From positions 1-34,714 of the forward strand of contig PWKZ01000192.1 in assembly GCA_003559575.1 (NCBI GenBank): 34,714 nt of DNA, given 5' to 3'. A program made the position numbers and the translations under genes. How positions within the stretch are numbered: the stretch's first letter is position 1; each line of letters starts with the position of its first letter. This DNA comes from Bradymonadales bacterium. Lineage in GTDB: Bacteria; Myxococcota_A; UBA9042; PWKZ01. Below are positions 17,037 to 25,351 of the stretch, piece by piece. The notes under the pieces are model-generated. The model was given only the letters and a program-made list of their open reading frames with translations, ran no database searches and was not told where the DNA came from.

Positions 17037-17758
17037 GCGGAGGCAGAGGGGGCGCGGCTGGTTCAAGCCGCCGGTCTCCCAAGCGCCGTCGGGCGCACCC
17101 GGTTGCGGTGAGGGAGCGTAAGACAACCGATTTCGAAGCGATAGTCGAGCTGTGTCGTGTGGTTTATCCAAACACGGAGCCTTACTCGTTGTCGGAACTC
17201 GACTCCCAGCAGAGTGCGTTTGCCGAGGGGCAGCTAGTGGCGGTGGAGCCGGACACCGGCCGACTCTTGGGTACCGCAATGAGCCTTATCCTCCTCTGGG
17301 ACGACTACGATATTCGGGACGATTGGCGTGATTTCACCGACCGGGGAAGATTCACCAACCACGATCCAAGCGGCGGTACGCTGTATGGGGCCGAGATCAT
17401 GGTTCATCCCGAGACGCAGGGCATGGGGGTCGGTAAGGCACTCTACAAAGCTCGCCGCGATCTTTGTCGGCGGTTGGGGTTGCGCCGGATTCGCGCCGGC
17501 GCCCGTCTGCGGGGGTATCACCGCTACGCGGGCGAGCTCACCCTGGAGGAGTACGTCAGGGCGGTGGTGGCCGGTGAGCTCGGTGATCCGACCCTGTCGT
17601 TCCAACTCAAGCAGGGCTTCAAGGTCGTCGCGGTGGTGGAGGACTACTTGTCGGAGGATCCCTCGAGCCGGGGACATGCCGCGGTGATTGAGTGGCTGAA
17701 CCACCAAGCGGCCAAGCGCAGCGACTACCGACACCGCCCAAGGACATATCTCCCATAA
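17033..17758 (+). CDS. GNAT-family N-acetyltransferase
   Basis: 241 residues. A basic N-terminal tail (residues 1-25) precedes the GNAT core: VRERKTTDFEAIVELC (beta1-alpha1), then GAEIMVHPETQGMGVGKALYK, which contains the acetyl-CoA pyrophosphate loop (Q/RxxGxG/A type), and the C-terminal LSFQLKQGFKVVAVVEDYL. It is predicted to acetylate a small molecule or a protein amine. Its start codon overlaps the nitrilase stop. In known fusions GNAT lies N-terminal to the nitrilase domain; here the order is reversed and the chains are separate. No DNA-binding or membrane part is seen. Confidence 0.88.
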   Translation: MSGGRGGAAGSSRRSPKRRRAHPVAVRERKTTDFEAIVELCRVVYPNTEPYSLSELDSQQSAFAEGQLVAVEPDTGRLLGTAMSLILLWDDYDIRDDWRDFTDRGRFTNHDPSGGTLYGAEIMVHPETQGMGVGKALYKARRDLCRRLGLRRIRAGARLRGYHRYAGELTLEEYVRAVVAGELGDPTLSFQLKQGFKVVAVVEDYLSEDPSSRGHAAVIEWLNHQAAKRSDYRHRPRTYLP

Positions 17759-17921
17759 TCGTCGGCTCATCCTGGGATTCGCGGACGGATTCGCGCACAT
17801 GCACCCGCCTCCACATGCTCGTTCCTCAGAACGAAGACCGACCCTCGCTTGACGCGTCCGGCTAGATGATCAACGCTGGAGGGGCATTTTTTTACGGGGT
17901 GTTGTGCGCCCCCTTTGCCCC

Positions 17922-17928
17922 AAGGAGG
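17922..17928 (+). promoter_or_regulatory. Strong ribosome binding site of bacterioferritin
   Basis: AAGGAGG precedes the ATG at 17935 by 6 nt, which excludes an in-frame upstream ATG at 17866. The 176-bp gap upstream holds a short GC hairpin (GGGG...CCCC, about 17896-17912) but no convincing iron box or promoter. Confidence 0.6.
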
Positions 17929-17934
17929 TCATAC

Positions 17935-18426
17935 ATGCATAAGCAAAGCATTGAGTTACTGAACAAGGCCGTGGCCGATGAGCTGACGGCGGTTCACCAG
18001 TATATGTATTTTCATTTCCACTGTGATGACCAGGGGTTCGATCTTTTGGCCGGGCTCTTCAAGCGCACGGCGATCGAGGAGATGATCCACATTGAACTCT
18101 TGGCCGAGCGCATCCTCTTCCTGAACGGGGACGTGAAGATGGTCCCCGCTAGCGAGGTCCGGAAGATAACCGACGTCAAGGAGATGTTGGTCATGGCGCG
18201 TGACGCGGAAGAGAGCGCGGTGCTGACCTACAACCGCTGGGCCAACGAGTGCGCGACCAACGCCGATTCGGTCTCCAAGCAGCTCTTTGAGAGGCTGGTG
18301 GTCGACGAAGAGCGGCACTACGATCTGTTCGACCAGGAGATCGACAACATTGATCGCTTCGGCAAGGATTACCTCGCATTGCAATCGATGGAGCGCAGCC
18401 GGGGGCAGGGCGGCGGCGAGGGCTAG
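17935..18426 (+). CDS. bfr: Bacterioferritin
   Basis: 163 residues, the usual length. The diiron (ferroxidase) ligands align with E. coli Bfr at a constant offset of 2: E16, E49, H52, E92, E125 and H128 (motifs IEEMIHIE and VDEERHYD). The haem-ligand Met of bacterioferritins is matched by M50. The protein is expected to form a 24-subunit cytoplasmic shell that oxidises and stores iron and detoxifies peroxide. It ends 24 bp from the convergent crotonase gene, with a stem-loop across the gap. The presence of a TonB receptor and many iron-sulfur proteins fits a demand for iron handling, but no regulatory link is visible. Confidence 0.95.
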   Translation: MHKQSIELLNKAVADELTAVHQYMYFHFHCDDQGFDLLAGLFKRTAIEEMIHIELLAERILFLNGDVKMVPASEVRKITDVKEMLVMARDAEESAVLTYNRWANECATNADSVSKQLFERLVVDEERHYDLFDQEIDNIDRFGKDYLALQSMERSRGQGGGEG

Positions 18427-18434
18427 GCGATTCG

Positions 18435-18459
18435 GGCCGCTCTCGGCTGACTAGCGGCC
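18435..18459. terminator. Candidate bidirectional stem-loop between convergent genes
   Basis: A 7-bp stem, GGCCGCT (18435-18441) with AGCGGCC (18453-18459), has an 11-nt loop and is followed by TTTG on the plus strand. It overlaps the crotonase stop codon. The U-run is short, so terminator strength is uncertain. Confidence 0.4.
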
Positions 18460-19236
18460 TTTGAACTTGGCCTCGCGCCGCTCGATGAAGCTCATCACTC
18501 CCTCCGTGGCGTCTTCGGTGGCCATCAGCTGCTTTGCCTCCGCCATTAGCGTCCCGAGCGCGGCTTCGCGGCCCTGCTCCAGCGCCACCTGGGCCGCGCG
18601 GCGGGTCGCCTGGACTGCCAACGGGGCCTGGGCGGCGATTGTCGAGGCCAACTCCAGGCCACGATTGAAGAGCTCCTCTGGAGCGGTCACTTCCTGAACC
18701 AGCCCGATTCGCAGCGCCTCGGCGGCGTCGAAACGCCCTCCGGTCAGCATGTGGCGCATGGCGTTGCCCCACCCGGCCACTTGCCAGAAACGCAAAGTGG
18801 CGCCGCCGAACGGCATGATTCCGCGGCAGACTTCCATCTGGGCGAAGATGGCGTCGTCGGCGGCCACCCTGACGTCGGAGGCGAGGGCCAACTCGACCCC
18901 GATTGTGAACGTGTACCCCTGCATGACGATGACCACCGGCTTGCGGCGCCGCGGCTCCATCAAGTCGAGCGGATCGATCCCGCCCTCGGGGAACAGCGGT
19001 TTGCCGGCGGCCACCGCGGGCCCCACCTCGGACAACTCCAGCCCCGAGGTGAAGTGTTTGCCGTTAGCGAAGAGGAGGGCGCAGCGCAGCTCCGGGTCCT
19101 GCTCAAATGTGGTGTAGGCGTGAGACAGCTCCCGGAGCATCTCGAGGTTGAAGGCGTTGTATTTTTCGGGCCGCGCGAGGCCGATCAAGTTGACGTGCCC
19201 CCGGGTCTCGACGGTCAAGGTGTTATAGGTGCTCAT
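18451..19236 (-). CDS. Crotonase-fold protein (enoyl-CoA hydratase/isomerase family)
   Basis: 261 residues. Family features are LIGLARPEKYNAFNLEML, the oxyanion-hole segments NGKHFTSGLELSEVG and MQGYTFTIGVELALASD, and MEVCRGIMPFGGATLRF. The first catalytic-type Glu (E144 of rat hydratase) aligns with E135. The position of the second Glu (E164) appears to be Arg161 in WGNAMRHMLTGG, so classical hydratase chemistry is doubtful and an isomerase, hydrolase or other CoA reaction is possible. GGAG precedes the ATG on the minus strand by 6 nt. It is monocistronic, divergent from the permease gene, with a 144-bp gap that contains no clear promoter. Databases would call it enoyl-CoA hydratase; I rate only the fold as certain. 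Confidence 0.9.
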   Translation of the reverse strand: MSTYNTLTVETRGHVNLIGLARPEKYNAFNLEMLRELSHAYTTFEQDPELRCALLFANGKHFTSGLELSEVGPAVAAGKPLFPEGGIDPLDLMEPRRRKPVVIVMQGYTFTIGVELALASDVRVAADDAIFAQMEVCRGIMPFGGATLRFWQVAGWGNAMRHMLTGGRFDAAEALRIGLVQEVTAPEELFNRGLELASTIAAQAPLAVQATRRAAQVALEQGREAALGTLMAEAKQLMATEDATEGVMSFIERREAKFKGR

Positions 19237-19380
19237 GGTCGCTCCAAAGTCCTCGAGGCGGTTTTGGGTATGCCAAAGCGGCGCGATGAGTTTCGTAGCG
19301 CCGCGGAGGTTATGAGGGTATCATAATTTCGCCCTCCACGGCTCAGCGCCGAGCGGGGACCTCGGGGAAGGGATCCGAGC

Positions 19381-21084
19381 ATGAGTCGCCAAGTCACACT
19401 CTCGCCTCCCACTCGTGGCGTTGCCCAGCCCTTGTTCGTAGCGGGCGATTGGGACGGATTCGCCGGCCTGGCCATCGATAACCTGATCCAGTTCCTTCTC
19501 ATTTTGAGTATTTGCACTGCGGTGCTGGGTTTCCCTGTGGCTCTCGTCCTTGGTCGCATTTTGCCGGCGGCGGCTCTTTCGATCATCCTCGGCAACTTGT
19601 TTTACGCGTGGCAGGCCCAGAAACTCTCGCGGCTCACCGGCCGGCACGACGTGACGGCGTTGCCCTACGGCATCAACACCGTCTCGTTGTTCGCCTTTCT
19701 CTTCCTGGTGATGTTGCCCGCCAAGCTCGCCGCCGAGGCCGAGGGGGCCACGGCTGAGGCGGCCTCCAGGCTCGCCTGGCAGCTAGGGGTGGCCGCTTGC
19801 CTGATCTCGGGCGCGATCGAGCTTCTGGGCTCTTTCGTGGCCGAGCATATTCGTCGACACACCCCGCGCGCCGCGCTGCTGTCGACGCTGGCCGGTATCG
19901 CCATCAGCTTTATCGCCATCGACTTCGCCCTGAAGACGTTCTCCTCTCCGCTGGTGGCGTTTCTGCCGTTCGGCGTGATTCTGGCCACCTACTTCTCTCG
20001 CACCCGGATGCCGGGACGAATCCCCGGTGGGATTTGGGCAGTGCTGCTCGGGACCGCGGCGGCCTGGATCCTCTCCATCTTTGGAGACGACTCGGCGCTC
20101 GTCGCACCCGCCGAGGTGCTCACCGGAGCGGGGGCCGTCGGGCTCTATCTGCCGGTGCCGGTGGTGGGCGACTTGCTCGAAGGGCTCAGGCACCCGCTCA
20201 CCTTGCGCTACCTGATCCCCGTGATGGTGCCGATGGGCATTTTCAACGTCTTGGGGTCGCTCCAGAATATCGAGTCGGCCGAGGCGGCCGGGGATCGCTA
20301 TGCGACCATGCCGAGCTTGGCCGTCAACGGTGCCGGATCGATGCTGGCGGCGCTGTTCGGATCCTGCTTTCCGACAACGATCTACATCGGCCACCCCGGC
20401 TGGAAGGGGCTCGGCGCGCGCTCCGGCTACTCTATCTTGAACAGCATCTTCTTTGCAGTGGTGGCCCTCTTCGGCCTCACCCAGCTCATTGCCGCCGTGG
20501 TGCCGATGGAGGCCGGGATGGCGATTCTCTTGTGGATAGGGATCGTCATCACCGCGCAAGCCTTCCAGACCACCGACCCGCGGCACGCACCGGCGGTGGC
20601 CCTGGGGTTGTTCCCGGCGATTGCCGCCTGGGGACTGCTGATCTTTCAGCAGACCCTCCGGGGGGTCGGGTTTGCCCTGGACGATCCCGGAGTCGCCGGT
20701 CTTGCTCTCGAAGCGGCGCCGGCGTTGGCCGCTTCGGGGCTCCATCTGGACGGAATGGTGGCGCTCTCCCAGGGTTTCATGTTGGTTTGCATGGTTTGGG
20801 CGGCGGTGAGCGCGCACCTGATTGATCGGGATTTCTCAAAAGCGGCGCTGTGGGCGTTGATTGGAGCGGTGTTGGCGTTCTTTGGGTTCATTCATGCAGG
20901 ATACCTCACCCCGGCCGGCGCCATGTACGACATCGCGTTTGCGAGCGGCTGGCAGTGGGCGGTGGGCTACGCCCTGTGTGGTCTGTTTTTCCTGGTCATG
21001 GCCTCGAGGATCCGGGCGCGGGGCGCCGATGTCTATCTCGATGGGGAGGGGCGTGGCCATTCCCGTCGCTCTCCGGAGGAGTAG
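19381..21084 (+). CDS. NCS2-like (xanthine/uracil-type) permease
   Basis: 567 residues with about 12-14 hydrophobic segments. Segments reminiscent of the nucleobase-cation symporter-2/AzgA group are ALSIILGNLFYAWQAQKLS, VTALPYGINTVSLFAFLF, LPSLAVNGAGSMLAALFG-like text at about residue 315 and SCFPTTIYIGHPGWKGLGA. A later stretch, IGIVITAQAFQTTDPRHAPA, matches the second half of the same group. It is predicted to import a purine or related heterocycle with a cation across the inner membrane. Only 2 bp separate its stop from the GTG start of the twin radical SAM gene, so they are probably co-transcribed and functionally tied. The exact substrate is not deducible. It is somewhat longer than the usual 430-490 residues. 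Confidence 0.82.
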   Translation: MSRQVTLSPPTRGVAQPLFVAGDWDGFAGLAIDNLIQFLLILSICTAVLGFPVALVLGRILPAAALSIILGNLFYAWQAQKLSRLTGRHDVTALPYGINTVSLFAFLFLVMLPAKLAAEAEGATAEAASRLAWQLGVAACLISGAIELLGSFVAEHIRRHTPRAALLSTLAGIAISFIAIDFALKTFSSPLVAFLPFGVILATYFSRTRMPGRIPGGIWAVLLGTAAAWILSIFGDDSALVAPAEVLTGAGAVGLYLPVPVVGDLLEGLRHPLTLRYLIPVMVPMGIFNVLGSLQNIESAEAAGDRYATMPSLAVNGAGSMLAALFGSCFPTTIYIGHPGWKGLGARSGYSILNSIFFAVVALFGLTQLIAAVVPMEAGMAILLWIGIVITAQAFQTTDPRHAPAVALGLFPAIAAWGLLIFQQTLRGVGFALDDPGVAGLALEAAPALAASGLHLDGMVALSQGFMLVCMVWAAVSAHLIDRDFSKAALWALIGAVLAFFGFIHAGYLTPAGAMYDIAFASGWQWAVGYALCGLFFLVMASRIRARGADVYLDGEGRGHSRRSPEE

Positions 21085-21086
21085 GG

Positions 21087-22937
21087 GTGGAGCGAGTCCG
21101 AATCGATCTGGGAGGAGGGTGCCGCCTCCGCTGTCCGTTTTGCCGTGATTGGCGTCGCGGGCGCCCTCTTCGATCCATGACCGAGATCGAGGAGGAGATC
21201 TCAGCGATCGATTTGAGCCGGACCAGCACTCTGGTCTTCAGCGCCGGTGAGCCCACCAGCCACCCTCGGTTGGGCGAGATCGCCGCCCGCGCGCTCGCCC
21301 GCGGCGTTGCGCGCTTGGAGCTGCACACCCACGCCGCCGACAAACCGGCGCTCGAAAAAATTGTGGCGGTGGCTGGTGACAGGCTCTCGGCCGTGGTGGC
21401 GTTGCACTCCGTCGATCCGCGATTGAACTCCGCCCTGGCCGGGCGCGACGGGGTGCTGGCCAGGACCAGCGCCGGGATCGAATATCTGTTGGCCTCCGGG
21501 GTGCCGGTGGCGCTCACCACTTGTCTCACCCGTGCCAATCTGCGCGAGCTGCCGGCCCTCCCCGAGGCCGTCAAAACTCGTTGGCCCGACATCGAGCGGC
21601 TGATTTTGTCGTGGTATGTGCCCCCGATCGTGCGTGAGGGGGGGCAAGGGCTGCGCAACGACCCTCTCTATCTGCCGCCGCGCCGCGGCGAGAAGATCCT
21701 CCACGAGACTCTGGTGGGCGCCCGACGGGTGGGGCTCAACGTCAGCGGTAGCCTTGACTGGCCGCTTGTGCCCTGCTTGTTTGAAGCCCCGGCGGATCTG
21801 GCCGGGCTGTTTCCCCACGGTCCGGGTGTGGCGCTCGAGAAACGCCGCGGTCCGTGCGCGCTGTGCCTGTTTGCCGGGATGTGCACCGGGCTGAGCGCGC
21901 TACAGCGCCACCACGCGCGAGGGCATCCTCTGCGGCCGGTCTCGGATCCGGCCAGTCCGCTGCTCCGGCGTCACACGACACGCTTCGAGACGGTCGAGAG
22001 TGCGCTCAACAAGTATCTCCAAGGGCGTGAGCGCGCCGACACCGCCGATCATTCTCCGGCGCCTCGCGGCGAGGTGAGCGAGGTGGTGGTGCGGTTGACC
22101 GAGCGCTGTAACCAGCGCTGTCCTTTCTGTTGTGCGCCCTCGGGCGCTCGCGACTTGCCGGAGGAGTTAATCGAGGCCCAGCTCGCGGAGGCGATTAGCC
22201 TCGCGCCGCGAGTGATCGCCTTGTCGGGAGGCGAGCCGACTCTGGTGCCGGAGGTGCTACTGAGCGCAGTGCGGCGCCTCCACGCCGCGCGCGTGGCGTG
22301 CATTTCGTTGCAGACCAACGCGGTGCGGTTGGCCGAGGGGCCGCTGTCGGCCGAGTTGAAGGCCACGGGCCTGCGAGAGGCGTTTGTTTCGCTCCATGGT
22401 CATTGTGACGAGATCTATGATCAGAGCACCGGCACCCGGGGGCAGTTCGAGCTTGCGCTGAGAGGAATTGACGCCTTGCTGGAGGTTGGTTGTCGAGTCA
22501 ACGTGAACCATGTCCTCTCGATCATCAACCTCGCGCATTTCGAGCATTTCGTCGGGTTTCTGGCGGCCCGCTTCGGCCGGCGGGTGATCCTGACTATCTC
22601 GCTGGCTCACCCCGTGGGCAGCGACCTGGATCGTTTTCAGGCGCTCACGCCGCGGATAGCCGCGCTGCGCGCGCCTCTGCGGCGGGGTCTCGAGCGTGCG
22701 TTGCAGGTCGGGATCGAGTTTCAAGGGCTTGACGGCCCATGCGGGGTTCCCTACTGCGCTTTGGGCGACGATCCTCGTTTTCACAGCGACGAGGCGCTCT
22801 TGACGCGGCCCTCCGAGACGCCGGAGTTTCGCCACGGGCCTCCGTGCGAGCGGTGCGCCGCGCGCCCGCGTTGCCTGGGGTTGCGCGACTTTCAGGCGCG
22901 GATTCACGGGTTCGGCGATCTCGAACCGGTCGACTGA
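21087..22937 (+). CDS. Tandem radical SAM protein with two auxiliary-cluster tails
   Basis: 616 residues from a GTG at 21087. Two full radical SAM modules are present. Module 1 has C12/C16/C19 (GCRLRCPFCRDW), SAGEPTSHPR as the GGEP-type motif, and a tail C230, C257, C260, C266 (GPCALCLFAGMCTGL). Module 2 has C341/C345/C348 (ERCNQRCPFCCAP), LSGGEPTLVPE, and a tail C552/C557, C587, C590, C596 (PPCERCAARPRCLGL). The tails resemble twitch/SPASM auxiliary [4Fe-4S] sites. Both modules are intact, which suggests an internal duplication with possibly two reactions or two substrates. It follows the NCS2-like permease by 2 bp and runs to within 5 bp of the convergent HEAT gene. No known family name comes to mind; candidate roles include modification of a peptide or of an imported heterocycle, but this is speculative. 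Confidence 0.88.
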   Translation: MERVRIDLGGGCRLRCPFCRDWRRGRPLRSMTEIEEEISAIDLSRTSTLVFSAGEPTSHPRLGEIAARALARGVARLELHTHAADKPALEKIVAVAGDRLSAVVALHSVDPRLNSALAGRDGVLARTSAGIEYLLASGVPVALTTCLTRANLRELPALPEAVKTRWPDIERLILSWYVPPIVREGGQGLRNDPLYLPPRRGEKILHETLVGARRVGLNVSGSLDWPLVPCLFEAPADLAGLFPHGPGVALEKRRGPCALCLFAGMCTGLSALQRHHARGHPLRPVSDPASPLLRRHTTRFETVESALNKYLQGRERADTADHSPAPRGEVSEVVVRLTERCNQRCPFCCAPSGARDLPEELIEAQLAEAISLAPRVIALSGGEPTLVPEVLLSAVRRLHAARVACISLQTNAVRLAEGPLSAELKATGLREAFVSLHGHCDEIYDQSTGTRGQFELALRGIDALLEVGCRVNVNHVLSIINLAHFEHFVGFLAARFGRRVILTISLAHPVGSDLDRFQALTPRIAALRAPLRRGLERALQVGIEFQGLDGPCGVPYCALGDDPRFHSDEALLTRPSETPEFRHGPPCERCAARPRCLGLRDFQARIHGFGDLEPVD

Positions 22938-22942
22938 TTCAG

Positions 22943-25183
22943 CTACGCCAATCGTTGGCGAAGATTGTCAAGGGCGGCGGCCGCTTGGTTGGCGACCTCG
23001 GTGTCGCGATCCCGCCGGGCGTTTTCGAGCACTGCCTCGGCGCCGGCGCTCCCGATGGTCCCGAGGGCCGCGCAGGCCGCGGCTCTAAGCGGCCCGCTCT
23101 TCCGGCGGCTCTTGCGCATCGAGACGACGCGCGCGAACAGTGATCGCCGGCAGCCCCCCAAGACCTCGATGAGCACGTCCTCGAGGGTGCCGCCCCCAGT
23201 GAGTGGCGCCGGCCCGAGCCTGGCGATGATACCGATGGCGATGTCTTGAAGCTGCTCGGCGGGCTCTTCTTCCTTGGAATCGCGTGGCCGCAGCAACTTG
23301 GCCAGGTGGTCACTGAGCTCCGGTCGTTTTGATTCGATCTGATCGAGGAGCACCAGCGCGCGGCGGCGGACGCTGTGGTGCTCGTCGCCGAGAGCTGCGA
23401 TGAGCTGCGACTCGGCGCCGGCGCCGCGGACCTTGTGAAGCGCGACGAGCGCCTCTTCGCGCAGCTTGGGGTGGGGGTGGCTCGCGAAGTGGATCAACTC
23501 GGCGATGGCCTCGTCGTCTTTGATTTCACCCAAGACCGTCAGCAGGTGGCGCGCGTAGCCCGAGTTTCGGTGACTCCGGCGTAGCTCGGCGATGATCCGA
23601 GGGAGCGCCGCCTTACCCATCGCGGCGATACTCGAGGTACACGCTTGGCGCACCGCGCTGTTCTCGGCGGCCTCGAGGAGCTGCAAAAGAGAGGGCAGCG
23701 CCGGCTCGCCGATGATGATTAGCATGTCTCGGATGCGCAGGCGCTCATCGCGTTTGGCAAGCTCCATGCCATTGACGAGCAGCTTGATCGTCTCCTCGCT
23801 TTGGAGCTGCTTGAACACCTGCGCAATGTACTTGTCGCGGTCGGGGACCTTCTCGCTGGGGCATTGGCGTTGGGTGTCGAGGATCACCAGGAAACGGTGC
23901 GTGTCCGAGTAGCAGCGGCGCCGGAGCAGCTCGTTGAAGATGCTGCTCATGCGCGACAGTTGATCCAGGTACACTTGTAAATTGCCGTCTTGATCGAGCT
24001 GCGCGAAGACCATATCGCGATGGGCGAGGAACTCGGTGGCCGATTGTTCGGCCTTGAGTTGTTGTTGGAGGTTCTCCGGCAGCTCTTCAAACACCAAGAG
24101 TTCGCGCTTGAACAGGTGCAGGAGCATCTCCCGGCCCCTCGCCGACTCTTCGGTGGTGAGCCGCAGCGCCATTTTGCGCAAAATGTTCTTGACGGCTTCG
24201 TGCAGATCGGGGCGTGTCTCCTCGGGGCTTTGAGAGGCGCTCTTGTGCGCGAGGGTTTCGAGATCGCTCACGAACGACCAGGCGACAGTCAACAGTAGCT
24301 CGCGAGCCAGGGAGTTGATGATGTCGCTCTCGATATCGGCGTCGGCGAGCTCCGGGACGTCGATCGCCACCAAGTCGGAGTTGATAAGTAGCTCTCTTAT
24401 CAACTTGGTGCGCCGCAAGGGCCGAATGATGTCCTGGATCAGCAGGAGCTTGGCCGCTTTTAACTCCTGGCGGGAGGCTTTCGCATACAGCGGGACCTCG
24501 TTCAAGTCCTTGCGCAATCGGCTGATGGCCATTCGCACGTGCCACGGCATCTTGCGTTTGGCCCCCAGTATATCTCGTTCGTGCACCACCTTGACGCTTT
24601 GCACGTCTCGTCCAAGGAGCTCGTGGCTGAAACTCTCCGGTCGTGTTTCTCCCTTGGTGCCCTCGAGGTGGCGCTCGACGAACACAGAGATGAAGCGGTC
24701 GAATTCGTCTTCCTCGATGTGTGTCTTGAGGGTCAGCGCGGCGATACGGTTTCTTTGAAAATAGGTTTTCAGCTTGGCGGCGAATTGAGCCGCCATGGGG
24801 GAGCGGATGAGGTTGGCCAAGGGGACTAATTCGGCAAAGATCCCCTCGATGAAAAGCTCTTCGGTCTCGCCCGAAGTTTGCAGCGTATAGCTCACCTCGA
24901 GAAATCGCTCTTCGAATTGCTTGAGCGCTTTAAATGCTTGAAGCGCCGTCTTCTTGGCCACCGGGTGATCGGGCGAGTAGTAGTTCGTCTGCGTAATTCC
25001 CTTGACGAGCGCTGTGGTGAGCTCTGTGAGCTGTTGCTGGATCGCGGGATCGCTCTTGTCGGCGGGCCGGGTGCCCGGGCCAAGCGCCGTCATGGTCGGC
25101 GAGGTGGTTGGCAGTGTCTCGAAAGGGTTGCCGGCCTGTTGCGTAGGATGGCTGGCTGCTGCATTCTTGTCGATGGTGTCCAT
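22943..25183 (-). CDS. HEAT-repeat protein of unknown function
   Basis: 746 residues. An N-terminal region (about 45-200) contains NYYSPDHPVAKKTALQAFKA, then ELFIEGIFAELV and RNRIAALTLKTHIEEDEFDRF, a pattern often seen upstream of HD-GYP or HEAT modules in deltaproteobacteria. A helical middle part follows. The last ~260 residues hold several HEAT/Armadillo-type repeats, for example GEPALPSLLQLLEAAENSAV, GKAALPRIIAELRR, LREEALVALHKVRG and SVRRRALVLLDQI. No catalytic motif or membrane segment is seen, so it is probably a cytoplasmic scaffold or partner-binding protein. GGAGG lies 5 nt before the ATG on the minus strand. It is divergent from the ThyX-like gene and convergent with the radical SAM gene. 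Confidence 0.88.
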   Translation of the reverse strand: MDTIDKNAAASHPTQQAGNPFETLPTTSPTMTALGPGTRPADKSDPAIQQQLTELTTALVKGITQTNYYSPDHPVAKKTALQAFKALKQFEERFLEVSYTLQTSGETEELFIEGIFAELVPLANLIRSPMAAQFAAKLKTYFQRNRIAALTLKTHIEEDEFDRFISVFVERHLEGTKGETRPESFSHELLGRDVQSVKVVHERDILGAKRKMPWHVRMAISRLRKDLNEVPLYAKASRQELKAAKLLLIQDIIRPLRRTKLIRELLINSDLVAIDVPELADADIESDIINSLARELLLTVAWSFVSDLETLAHKSASQSPEETRPDLHEAVKNILRKMALRLTTEESARGREMLLHLFKRELLVFEELPENLQQQLKAEQSATEFLAHRDMVFAQLDQDGNLQVYLDQLSRMSSIFNELLRRRCYSDTHRFLVILDTQRQCPSEKVPDRDKYIAQVFKQLQSEETIKLLVNGMELAKRDERLRIRDMLIIIGEPALPSLLQLLEAAENSAVRQACTSSIAAMGKAALPRIIAELRRSHRNSGYARHLLTVLGEIKDDEAIAELIHFASHPHPKLREEALVALHKVRGAGAESQLIAALGDEHHSVRRRALVLLDQIESKRPELSDHLAKLLRPRDSKEEEPAEQLQDIAIGIIARLGPAPLTGGGTLEDVLIEVLGGCRRSLFARVVSMRKSRRKSGPLRAAACAALGTIGSAGAEAVLENARRDRDTEVANQAAAALDNLRQRLA

Positions 25184-25302
25184 TTGGACCTCCAGGGCAG
25201 GAAAGCGTCACAATAGTATGACGAGTCTCTTTCGTGGCACGCTCTGAACCACCGCCAATGATGACCAGTTTATGATAACAGAACGGAGAGAAGCGCGCCG
25301 TC

Positions 25303-25318
25303 TTTTTTTTGGGGGGGG
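25303..25318 (+). repeat. Homopolymer tract T8 G8
   Basis: Eight T (25303-25310) are directly followed by eight G (25311-25318), 33 bp before the ThyX-like start codon. Such runs are prone to slippage and could alter promoter spacing or leader structure. A TATGAT (25271-25276) matching the -10 consensus at 5/6 lies just upstream, without a clear -35. Confidence 0.75.
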
Positions 25319-25351
25319 ATTCATGTCCCGACGGGCGCCAAGGAGTAGAGG

